Source: Chloroflexota bacterium | Lineage (GTDB): Bacteria > Chloroflexota > Dehalococcoidia > Lucifugimonadales > UBA3495 | Direction of reading: 5' to 3' | Length of the DNA: 15,035 bases | NCBI GenBank assembly: GCA_022561675.1 | Contig: JADFQT010000021.1 | Span: 1-15,035 of the forward strand | Program-made: the position numbers and the translations under genes | Notes under the pieces: generated by a model | Told to the model about the DNA's origin: nothing | Databases searched by the model: none | The model's input: the letters and a program-made list of their open reading frames with translations, nothing else | Shown: positions 1-6,312 of the stretch, in pieces | How the letters are laid out: each line of letters starts with the position of its first letter | How positions within the stretch are numbered: the first letter of the stretch is position 1

Positions 1-419
1 ATCACGCAGGGGAACCCCATCATGGCGCACACCGTGGCGGTGGCCACGCCGTGCTGTCCAGCGCCTGTCTCGGCTATGATGCGCTCCTTGCCCATGCGTT
101 TGGCCAGCAGCGCCTGACCCAACGCGTTGTTGATCTTGTGCGCCCCGGTATGGGCCAGGTCCTCCCGCTTTAAATAGATTCGGGCCCCGCCGCAGTGCCG
201 GCTCAGGTTTTCCGCAAAATAAAGTGGAGTTGGCCGACCGGCATAGCTGGTCAACAGATGCCCCAGCTCTCTCTGGAACTCCGGTGATACCTTCGCCTCC
301 CGGTAGGCATCTTCCAGCTCCAACAAGGCGGCCATCAACGTTTCGGGCACGAACTTGCCGCCAAAATCGCCAAACCGGCCCCGATCGTCGGGCAAGGTCA
401 TGGGCTTGCTGTTGGTCAA
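1..419 (-). CDS. trpB: Tryptophan synthase beta chain, 5' part (runs off window)
   Basis: TrpB joins indole (delivered by TrpA) to L-serine in a PLP-dependent reaction, the last step of tryptophan synthesis, in the cytosol. About 139 N-terminal residues are visible. They include GRFGDFGGKFVPETL near residue 14, the PLP-lysine motif GAHKINNALGQ (K95) and AETGAGQHG (E117, the catalytic Glu). I chose the TTG at 417-419 because a GGAGG lies 9 nt upstream of it; the in-frame ATG at 399-401 would be 27 nt from that site. It follows trpF on the same strand after about 115 nt, so it is probably cotranscribed. The C-terminal two thirds and any trpA lie outside the window. The family call is very secure from the motifs; the exact start is a judgement. 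Confidence 0.96.
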   Translation of the reverse strand, partial: MTNSKPMTLPDDRGRFGDFGGKFVPETLMAALLELEDAYREAKVSPEFQRELGHLLTSYAGRPTPLYFAENLSRHCGGARIYLKREDLAHTGAHKINNALGQALLAKRMGKERIIAETGAGQHGVATATVCAMMGFPCV

Positions 420-472
420 AGGCTATAACCTCCCGGGTTCCGATTGCTGCCCGCTGGAAAGGCCTGCGCTGA

Positions 473-502
473 GCCTGTGCCTGCGCCTGTGCCTGCGCCT
501 GC
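473..502. repeat. Hexanucleotide tandem repeat, 5 units
   Basis: Five consecutive six-base units, GCCTGT or GCCTGC, lie in the spacer between trpF and trpB, next to a further partial unit at about 461-468. A 10-bp palindrome (ATCAGCTGAT) sits just beyond at 508-517. No reading frame or terminator uses them. It is a short simple repeat with no assigned function. Confidence 0.7.
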
Positions 503-534
503 GTTTGATCAGCTGATTAGCTGCTTGGCGGCTC

Positions 535-1218
535 CTAGGATTCTGCTTGCCGGACCTGCCCCCGGACCTGCTGGATAAAGACGCGGATTTTCGTCGGGTC
601 TTTCACGCCGCCGGTTTCCACGCCGCTGGAGACATCGACACCCCAGGGCGCCACGGAGCGGACCGCTTCAGCTACGTTTTCCGGTGTGAGACCTCCGGCC
701 AGCAGGAATTCATGTCCCGCCTGGGCCAGCCTTGTGGCGATGCTCCAGTCGAAGGATTTACCGGTGCCCCCCTGTAGCCCATTCACCTGCCGGTCCAGGG
801 TGACCAGGTTTCCTGCGTCCCGATTTTTCTGGATACGCTCCGCCAATCGGTCAAGATCGTCGTCCTGCGCCCCGCCTTCCGGCACGTGGATCATCTTGAT
901 AACCGGCGCCAACACCCGCCGGCAGTAATCCAACGACTCGCTGCCGCAGAGCTGGACCCGCTCCAAATGGCAGCTGATGATATGCCGGTTGACTTCGTCA
1001 ATGGGTTGATCCGCGAATAACCCCACCACTTGAGGAGTCTTTTGCGGAGTCTCTCCGGGGTTCCCCTTCAAGGCCTTTACAATCCGGGCCGCTTGTTCCT
1101 CGGTCACCCGGCGACGACGCTGAGGAACAAATACCAGCCCCACGAAATCCGCTCCAGCGACCGCCGCCGCCACCGCCTCCTCCGCCCGCTGGATACCGCA
1201 AATCTTTATCGCCGTCAT
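535..1218 (-). CDS. trpF: Phosphoribosylanthranilate isomerase
   Basis: TrpF catalyses the Amadori rearrangement of N-(5-phosphoribosyl)anthranilate to CdRP, the third step of tryptophan synthesis after anthranilate. The 227-residue protein is one TIM barrel of normal family length. It opens with KICGI at residues 5-9 (C7 is the expected general base). It carries the catalytic-Asp strand LVTLDRQVNG (D142), the phosphate-binding GGTGKSFDW (150-158), LAGGLTPENV (173-182) and GVDVSSGVE (193-201). The ATG overlaps the trpC stop codon as ATGA (1215-1218), which implies translational coupling and fixes the start. It is unfused, unlike the trpC-trpF fusion of enterobacteria. Confidence 0.97.
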   Translation of the reverse strand: MTAIKICGIQRAEEAVAAAVAGADFVGLVFVPQRRRRVTEEQAARIVKALKGNPGETPQKTPQVVGLFADQPIDEVNRHIISCHLERVQLCGSESLDYCRRVLAPVIKMIHVPEGGAQDDDLDRLAERIQKNRDAGNLVTLDRQVNGLQGGTGKSFDWSIATRLAQAGHEFLLAGGLTPENVAEAVRSVAPWGVDVSSGVETGGVKDPTKIRVFIQQVRGQVRQAES

Positions 1219-2045
1219 GGCCCCCCCGATGGGCCGCTTGATGGATCGCGCGATGAGACCGCCAGTCCAGTAAGCTGGCGCACCTTGGCCGAAACGTCGG
1301 TCGCGGTAACCAGGGCCTCCCCTACCAGCACGGCATTCACCCCCACAGCAGCCAGCCGCCTCAAGTGGTCCTGGGAATTGATTCCGCTTTCGCTGACCAA
1401 AATCCTTCCCGTGGGCAACCGGGGAGCCAGGTTCATGGTGACGGAAAGGTCCGTCTGGAATGTCCGCAGGTCTCGGTTGTTAACGCCGATCACCTCGGCT
1501 CCAGCGCCAAGGGCCAGGTCCAGCTCCGATTCGTCATGAACCTCCACCAGGCACCGCATCGCCAGCCGCTGGCTCAACGCCAACAGCTCCGGCAACTGTT
1601 CAGCCGTCAGAATCGCCACTATAAGCAGAAGGGCGTCGGCGCCAACCGCGCGGGCCTCGTAGACCTGATAGGGGTCGAAGATAAAGTCTTTGCGGAGCAC
1701 CGGGGCTTGCCGCGACGCTCCCGACTTCTTGATTCGCGATAGATGCTCCAGCTCGCCCTGAAATCTGGGGTCGGTCAGCACCGAGACGGCGGCCGCGCCG
1801 TGGCTGGTGTAGGCATCTGCCAGCAGTACCGGGTCGAAGTCGGGACAGAGGAGCCCCCGGGAAGGTGAAGCCTTTTTCACTTCGGCGATGAGACGGATGC
1901 TGTCGCCTCGCAGCGCGTCGGCGAAGTCGATGGGGGCCGGTTGACCGCTGATTTGTTCCAGCAGCACCTCCAGAGGCACGGCTTTTTTCTGACTAGCCAG
2001 CTCCGTCTTTTTCGCCGCTACTATTTCATCAAGAATGGTAGGCAT
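1215..2045 (-). CDS. trpC: Indole-3-glycerol-phosphate synthase
   Basis: TrpC closes the indole ring, converting CdRP to indole-3-glycerol phosphate with loss of CO2 and water. The 276-residue TIM barrel shows the active-site strands in order: IAEVKKASPSRG at 53-64 (K57), VLRKDFIFD at 116-124 (K119), LVEVHDE at 166-172 (E168), GVNNRDLRTF at 187-196 and VSESGI at 217-222 (E219). The last 13 residues are a Ser/Gly/Pro-rich tail that looks dispensable. The stop overlaps the trpF start by 4 nt. The ribosome binding site upstream of the ATG at 2045 is weak (AGGGGG is about 18 nt away), so translation may be modest or the start slightly different. A 169-nt spacer separates it from the gene before it. 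Confidence 0.97.
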   Translation of the reverse strand: MPTILDEIVAAKKTELASQKKAVPLEVLLEQISGQPAPIDFADALRGDSIRLIAEVKKASPSRGLLCPDFDPVLLADAYTSHGAAAVSVLTDPRFQGELEHLSRIKKSGASRQAPVLRKDFIFDPYQVYEARAVGADALLLIVAILTAEQLPELLALSQRLAMRCLVEVHDESELDLALGAGAEVIGVNNRDLRTFQTDLSVTMNLAPRLPTGRILVSESGINSQDHLRRLAAVGVNAVLVGEALVTATDVSAKVRQLTGLAVSSRDPSSGPSGGP

Positions 2046-2214
2046 TTGCGTGTCTCGACCTGGCCCCCTTAGGTTTGTTGTTAAAACGCTGTTTCGAAAT
2101 TCCCCTCAGCAGATATCTAAGCTTAAGCCAATATGAACCCCCCAGGGGTAGGTATGGCGGACCACGTAGATCCCAACTAGATTCTGTAATAGGGGCCCCT
2201 GTCTCTCCCAGAAT
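2046..2214. other. Spacer inside the trp operon
   Basis: This 169-nt gap between the ArsR-domain gene and trpC contains no reading frame I would call. It holds two small GC palindromes, AGGGGCCCCT at about 2192-2201 and an ACCCC/GGGGT hairpin at about 2138-2152. Neither is followed by a T-tract in either direction, so I do not call a terminator. An internal promoter for trpC is possible, but no convincing -35/-10 pair is visible. Confidence 0.4.
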
Positions 2215-2679
2215 TTAGTCCAGCCAGTCCAGGACCGGCTGCACCACCGCAACCACCCGACTGCCTTCCCGACGCCGAACAAAGCCCTGGCCGTTCAGTA
2301 CGTCCGTGATGGCTGACCCAAGGGCTCCCCCCAGATGAAATCGGCGTTCAGTCCAATCGGTGCAGCCGTAAGCGAGCTTTCTTCCAGCCCGCCGGGTCTG
2401 CTCCAGGTTTATGCCGCGCCGCTTCAAGGCTTCCTCTCCCTTTTCGGTAGGACGAAACCGCGGATGCAGGTCATTTGGGTCTGCTGCCAGCTCCAACCAC
2501 TCCAATTCCAACATTCCATCCAACAGGGCGACGCCCTCAACACCGGCCAGGTGCCCGTAGCAAGTACGGCACCGGCGCAGCGGGGAGTCGTGGCCTACCT
2601 CCCGTTCGGCTTGCTTGCTCCTGGCAGGGGGGATGAAAGATGAAATACTAAAGGGTTTCGCCGTGGCTTCCGCCGTCAT
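2215..2679 (-). CDS. Stand-alone ArsR-type regulator C-terminal domain protein (no HTH)
   Basis: The 154-residue protein matches, by recognition, the C-terminal effector half of a subgroup of ArsR-family winged-helix regulators. The signature blocks are RTCYGHLAG at 38-46, then a long helix, PTEKGEEAL at 77-85, GINL at 89-92, and YGCTDWTERRFHLGGALG at 104-121, followed by a basic FVRRREGSR segment. Cysteines C37, C40 and C106 fall where that subgroup keeps Cys residues. The N-terminal winged helix (usually about 90 residues) is absent: only about 36 residues precede the domain. The start is well fixed, because AGGAGG lies 5 nt before the ATG at 2679, so this is not a mis-called start. It sits between trpD and trpC on the same strand, 80 nt after trpD. 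It may be a sensor or protein-interaction partner for a regulator encoded elsewhere, or a remnant. The function is not known; the domain call is fairly sure. Confidence 0.75.
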   Translation of the reverse strand: MTAEATAKPFSISSFIPPARSKQAEREVGHDSPLRRCRTCYGHLAGVEGVALLDGMLELEWLELAADPNDLHPRFRPTEKGEEALKRRGINLEQTRRAGRKLAYGCTDWTERRFHLGGALGSAITDVLNGQGFVRRREGSRVVAVVQPVLDWLD

Positions 2680-2759
2680 TCATTCCTCCTATACCAAGAC
2701 CAATATGAAACCCGCAGAGGGGCCATAGGCTTCCAGGTAGGTTCCGCCTTGGCTTTGGT

Positions 2760-3785
2760 TTAGGCCAGTTCCTGCCCCAGCCGCTGGCTCAACTCCACCA
2801 GGGATTCCAACTTGGCAAGGGCCGCGCCGTCGTCGATGACCTGGGCTGCCCGCTCCACTCCCTGGGCGATGTCCTCTACCTCGTCCCCAACCAGCAGCAC
2901 GGCGGCGCTGTTGAGGAGCACCACATCCCGTAATGGACCCGAGGCTCCCTGAAAGATGCGGCGCATCGTAGCGGCGTTTTCTTCCTTGCTGCCGCCCCGG
3001 ATTTGGTCCAAGGACGCAGACGGCAGTCCGGCGCCCTCCGGGGAAATAGTCCAGGCGCGCACTTGGCCGCCAACCACCTCCCATCCCTGGGTTTCCCCAT
3101 CCAGGGTCAGCTCATCCAACCCATCCTGCCCATGAGCGACGATGGCGCGCCGGGCCCCCAGCAGCCGCAGAACCTCGGCCATCTGCTTCCCGAGCTGAGC
3201 ATGGGCCACCCCGATCAGCTGAGACTGGGCTCCCGCTGGATTGGTCAGCGGACCAAGGATGTTGAATACGGTTCTAATGCCGATTTCCCGTCGCACCGGC
3301 GCGGCATGCCGCATGGATGGGTGAAACACGGGTGCGAACATGAAGCCCATACCTACCTGGTTGATGCATTGCTCCACCCCTTCCGGAGGCAGATCGATCT
3401 TTACTCCCAGGGCCTCCAGAACATCGGCGCTGCCGCAGGAACCCGAAGCAGCCCGATTGCCGTGCTTGGCGACTTTCAGGCCGGCTCCAGCGGCTACGAA
3501 GGCTGCGGCGGTGGAGATGTTGAAACTGTTTTTGCCATCACCGCCGGTTCCGCAGGTATCAACCAGAGGTCCTTCGACGGTCACATGCAGCGCCTTTTCC
3601 CGCATCACCCGGGCCATCCCAGCCATCTCTTCCGGCGTCTCCCCCTTCAGACTCAGGGCGGTAAGAAATGCCCCCAGCTGCGCCGGAGTGGCCTCGCCCT
3701 CCATGATCTCTTCCATCACGGTGGCGGCAAGTTCCATACTGAGAGACTTTCCCGAGACAATGTCGCCGATGGCTTCCCGGATCAT
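2760..3785 (-). CDS. trpD: Anthranilate phosphoribosyltransferase
   Basis: TrpD transfers phosphoribose from PRPP to anthranilate, the second step of the branch. The 341-residue protein has the expected length and fold: a small helical N-domain, then the PRPP loop DTCGTGGDG (76-84), NIST (89-92), KHGNRA (107-112), GSADVLEALG (118-127), HPSMRH (155-160), RTVFNILGPLTNPA (171-184) and the metal-binding DGLDE (221-225). The usual SSKSGSAD is SGSCGSAD here, a mild variation. The ATG at 3785 follows AGGGG by about 8 nt and is 36 nt downstream of a clear -10 box. It is the first gene of the visible trp operon and is not fused to trpG. A decayed copy of its 5' end lies at 10936-11107. Confidence 0.97.
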   Translation of the reverse strand: MIREAIGDIVSGKSLSMELAATVMEEIMEGEATPAQLGAFLTALSLKGETPEEMAGMARVMREKALHVTVEGPLVDTCGTGGDGKNSFNISTAAAFVAAGAGLKVAKHGNRAASGSCGSADVLEALGVKIDLPPEGVEQCINQVGMGFMFAPVFHPSMRHAAPVRREIGIRTVFNILGPLTNPAGAQSQLIGVAHAQLGKQMAEVLRLLGARRAIVAHGQDGLDELTLDGETQGWEVVGGQVRAWTISPEGAGLPSASLDQIRGGSKEENAATMRRIFQGASGPLRDVVLLNSAAVLLVGDEVEDIAQGVERAAQVIDDGAALAKLESLVELSQRLGQELA

Positions 3786-3820
3786 TGGACTGACCCCTAT
3801 TCGGTTTGCATGCTAGGTTT

Positions 3821-3849
3821 ATTATGGAGGGTAGGAGTAGCGACTGCAA
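3821..3849 (-). promoter_or_regulatory. Promoter of the trp operon
   Basis: On the minus strand, TTGCAG (3844-3849) and CATAAT (3821-3826) are separated by exactly 17 nt, a sigma70-type arrangement with a good -10 and a weak -35. The predicted start of transcription is about 28-30 nt upstream of the trpD ATG, leaving no room for a long leader or attenuator. The -35 and spacer lie in a 39-nt block that recurs without a mismatch at 11150-11188. Confidence 0.7.
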
Positions 3850-3895
3850 ACCCGCCCCAGCGGCCCAAACGATTGGTTCCTGACCTACGCTGGTT

Positions 3896-3934
3896 AACCC
3901 ACAGGTTATGGCCGCTATAAAAAAGATGTGGGTT
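3896..3934. promoter_or_regulatory. 8-bp inverted repeat upstream of the trp promoter
   Basis: AACCCACA (3896-3903) and TGTGGGTT (3927-3934) form a perfect 8-bp inverted repeat with a 23-nt spacer, about 47-85 nt upstream of the trpD -35. It could be a split operator or a hairpin. On the plus strand the spacer also holds TATAAA (3916-3921) with TTAACC 16 nt upstream, a possible plus-strand promoter. No function is demonstrated. Confidence 0.35.
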
Positions 3935-3973
3935 TGCTCTGCGGCCCGCTCAAAAAAGGCTGGAATATTGAGA

Positions 3974-4003
3974 AGCCCCGAAGAGATTCGGGGACCTCTT
4001 TTT
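3974..4003 (+). terminator. Orphan Rho-independent terminator
   Basis: The stem CCCCGAA / TTCGGGG around a GAGA loop is followed by ACCTCTTTTT, a standard plus-strand intrinsic terminator. No plus-strand gene precedes it: trpD and its promoter are on the opposite strand. Read on the minus strand it lacks a T-tract. The hairpin and about 20 nt before it are nearly the same as those at 11638-11686. Confidence 0.8.
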
Positions 4004-4015
4004 AGATAGCCACTT

Positions 4016-4094
4016 TGGTAGCGGGGGTTGGATTCGAACCAACGACCTTCGGGTTATGTGCCCGGCGAGCTGCCACCGCTTCCCTTGCGGCGCT
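4016..4094 (-). pseudogene. Degraded tRNA-Met (CAT), initiator-like
   Basis: On the minus strand the 3' two thirds reads as a tRNA: D-stem 3' arm GCTC, anticodon arm CCGGG-CACATAA-CCCGA with anticodon CAT, variable region AGGTC, a perfect T-arm GTTGG-TTCGAAT-CCAAC, acceptor CCCCGCT, then ACCA including an encoded CCA. The run of G-C pairs under the anticodon resembles initiator tRNA. The molecule looks broken. Position 33, almost invariably U, is A; pair 27-43 is C-A. The 5' acceptor half (AGCG then CCGCAAGG) does not pair properly with the 3' half and carries about 3-4 extra bases. It may be a pseudo-tRNA or a tRNA 3' fragment left by integration. Confidence 0.6.
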
Positions 4095-4231
4095 GGCTAC
4101 CAGCGTTTAGCCTCTTCTAGCCAGGGAGGACCCTTTCATACAGGCGCTAGAGGCGAAGGGTAGGCTGGTCAGGACTCAAGCCTCAAATTCAGGGCGCAAG
4201 AGGCGCCGATCGCCGGCCAATTAGGTGGAGT
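4095..4231. other. Spacer between tRNA remnant and oppF
   Basis: No reading frame or RNA is recognised here. Just beyond the oppF stop there is a small minus-strand hairpin (GGCGC, five-base loop, GCGCC at about 4194-4208) without a T-tract, so the 3' end of the opp transcript is not defined. Confidence 0.4.
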
Positions 4232-5272
4232 TCAGTACAGGTGGCAGGAAACGTGGTGGCCGGGGCTTATCTCGGTTACCACGGGGATATCGACCGAGCA
4301 GCGGTCCATGACGAAGGGACAGCGTGGGTGGAAGCGGCAACCTGCGGGGGGATTTAGCGGCGACGGCACCTCCCCGGTCAATATCATCTCCTCCTGCTCG
4401 ATATCCGGGTGAGAAGGTAGAGCCGCGCTCATCAACGCCTTGGTGTAAGGATGGGAGGGGTTTTCGTACAGCTCCCGCACCGGAGCGTATTCCACAATTT
4501 GCCCCAGGTACATTACCGCCACCCAGTCGCACATGTACCGCACGGTGGCCAGGTGGTGGGCTATCAGCAGGTAACTGACGTTGTACTCCTGTTGCAGATC
4601 CTTGAGCAGGTTCATAATCTGGGCCCGTATGGAAACGTCCAGGGCCGAAACCGGCTCATCCAGCACTATCAGCTTGGGATTCAAAGACAAGGCTCGGGCT
4701 ATGGCCAGCCGCTGCCGCTGGCCACCGCTGAACTCGTGAGGGTAGAGGTTGCCATGATAGGCCATTAGTCCCACATCGGAGAGGAGTTTTTCCACCCTTT
4801 CCCGAATCTCCTGGCGGGGTAGGCTCCAGTTGATCACCATGGGTTCGGCAATCAGGTCCTTCACCCGCATGCGGGGATTCAACGAACTCCAGGGGTCCTG
4901 GAACACCGCCTGTACCGACTTGCGATATTCTCGGCGCTGTTCCGGTCCAGATAGGTGAATGTCCTGTCCCTGGTATAGAATGCTGCCCTCCGTGGGTTCT
5001 TCCAGCATGAGCAGCATCTTGGCCGTGGTGCTCTTGCCGCATCCCGACTCCCCAACTATCCCCAAGGTTTCCCCGGTCCTTATTTGGAAGGACAGTCCAT
5101 CCACTGCCTTGATCCATCCCGTTGTCCGCGATATCAGCACGCCCTTGGTCACCGGGAACCACTTTTTCAGGTCGCGGGCCTCCAACAGCACCGTAGGTTC
5201 ACTGCCATTCTGCCCCGGCCTTTCCGAGGAGGGAGATGAAGAAGGAGGGGTTTGCCCCGCCGAGGTGGTCAT
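4232..5272 (-). CDS. oppF: Oligopeptide/dipeptide ABC transporter ATPase (OppF/DppF type)
   Basis: This is one of the two ATPase subunits that drive peptide import at the inner face of the membrane. The 346-residue protein has a Pro/Ser-rich N-terminal extension (about 5-25), Walker A GESGCGKST (74-82), Q-loop FQDP (124-127), signature FSGGQRQR (181-188), Walker B LIVLDEP (201-207) and the switch His in IAHHLATV (about 239). The C-terminal OppD/F domain carries four Cys (C312, C318, C325, C343) as in many family members. I set the start at the ATG at 5270-5272: GGAGG lies 5 nt before it and it overlaps the oppD stop as ATGA. A GTG five codons earlier is possible but worse placed. It is the last gene of the operon. 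The substrate (peptide, nickel or other) cannot be told from the ATPase. Confidence 0.93.
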   Translation of the reverse strand: MTTSAGQTPPSSSPSSERPGQNGSEPTVLLEARDLKKWFPVTKGVLISRTTGWIKAVDGLSFQIRTGETLGIVGESGCGKSTTAKMLLMLEEPTEGSILYQGQDIHLSGPEQRREYRKSVQAVFQDPWSSLNPRMRVKDLIAEPMVINWSLPRQEIRERVEKLLSDVGLMAYHGNLYPHEFSGGQRQRLAIARALSLNPKLIVLDEPVSALDVSIRAQIMNLLKDLQQEYNVSYLLIAHHLATVRYMCDWVAVMYLGQIVEYAPVRELYENPSHPYTKALMSAALPSHPDIEQEEMILTGEVPSPLNPPAGCRFHPRCPFVMDRCSVDIPVVTEISPGHHVSCHLY

Positions 5273-6258
5273 GCCAGCCTCCAACACGCCGCGGAATGGG
5301 CTTCATCCACCTGAAATACGGGAGGATATTCCTCCCTGCATTGCTCCATCACGTAGGGACAGCGAGGGGCGAAGGGGCAACCCGGGGGCAGGTCGTGCAG
5401 CGCCGGAGGCTGCCCTTCAATGCTGTACAATCGATCTACGTCCTCTTCCAACTTGGGAACCGACGCCAGGAGGGCTTCCGTATAGGGGTGGGAGGGATGA
5501 TTGAAGATGTCCCGCACCGTTCCCTGCTCCACGATCTTCCCAGCGTACATCACCGCCACTTTGTCGCACATCTTGGCCACGATGCCGAAGTCGTGGGTGA
5601 TAAAGATAAGCCCCAGGTTGGATTCTCGCTGCAGTTCCTTGAGCAGCTTCAGGTATTGGGCCTGGATGGTTACGTCCAGTGAGGTCGTAGGCTCGTCGGC
5701 GATGAGCACCGAGGGCTGACAGGAGATGCTGATGGCCCCCACCACCCGTTGGCGCATGCCTCCGCTCATCTGGTGCGGGTAGTCCCTCATCCGGGTTTCC
5801 GCCGCCGGTATGTTCACCTTCCGCAGCACATCCAGCGCCTTCTCCCAAACGCTTTTCCTGGGAATGTCCTGGTGGATTTTTATCGCCTCCATTACCTGGT
5901 TGCCAATGGAGAAAACCGGATTTAAGGATGTCATGGGGTCCTGAATTATCAGGGCGATCTGGCTGCCCCGAACCTTGCTCATCTGGTCTTCGGTCAGCTC
6001 CAGCAGATTTTCCCCATCCAGGAGAATCTCGCCGCTGACTATCCGCCCCGGTGGGATGGGGATCAGCTGCATTAGGGAGAGCATGGTGACAGACTTGCCG
6101 CTGCCCGATTCTCCCACAAGGCCCAGAGTCTCGCCCCGGTGCAGGTCAAAGCTGACTCCGTCCACTGCTTTGACCGTGCCCCAGCGGGTCTGGAAGTAGG
6201 TGCGCAGATCCTTTACTTCCAGAATCGGCTGATCCGTTGCTTGCGTGCCGTTTATCAT
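5269..6258 (-). CDS. oppD: Oligopeptide/dipeptide ABC transporter ATPase (OppD/DppD type)
   Basis: This is the second ATPase of the importer, expected to pair with the OppF-type subunit against the two permeases. The 329-residue protein has Walker A GESGSGKS (49-56), Q-loop IQDPMTSLNP (105-114), signature MSGGMRQR (164-171), Walker B VLIADEPTTSLD (184-195) and switch H222 in FITHDFGIV. The C-terminal substrate-family domain ends in GCPFAPRCPYVMEQC plus a late Cys (C294, C300, C307, C325), the cysteine set known to bind an iron-sulfur cluster in some DppD proteins. It lies 54 nt after oppC and overlaps oppF by ATGA. The ribosome binding site is weak. Confidence 0.94.
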   Translation of the reverse strand: MINGTQATDQPILEVKDLRTYFQTRWGTVKAVDGVSFDLHRGETLGLVGESGSGKSVTMLSLMQLIPIPPGRIVSGEILLDGENLLELTEDQMSKVRGSQIALIIQDPMTSLNPVFSIGNQVMEAIKIHQDIPRKSVWEKALDVLRKVNIPAAETRMRDYPHQMSGGMRQRVVGAISISCQPSVLIADEPTTSLDVTIQAQYLKLLKELQRESNLGLIFITHDFGIVAKMCDKVAVMYAGKIVEQGTVRDIFNHPSHPYTEALLASVPKLEEDVDRLYSIEGQPPALHDLPPGCPFAPRCPYVMEQCREEYPPVFQVDEAHSAACWRLA

Positions 6259-6312
6259 CCTGTTCGCCGTCTCCCCATTCCTGACTTGCTCAGGGCGCCT
6301 CCGGTTCCCGGG

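Noticed and set aside
473..502. CRISPR-like array
   Set aside because: The units are only six bases with no spacers; it is a simple tandem repeat.
3786..3866. Trp leader peptide and attenuator
   Set aside because: The predicted leader is only about 30 nt and has no tandem Trp codons or competing hairpins with a T-tract.
3003..3920. Plus-strand 305-residue reading frame opposite trpD
   Set aside because: It is a shadow of trpD in another frame, rich in low-complexity basic/Pro/His segments, with no domain and no ribosome site.
4194..4208. Terminator after oppF
   Set aside because: The five-base stem hairpin has no following T-tract on the minus strand.
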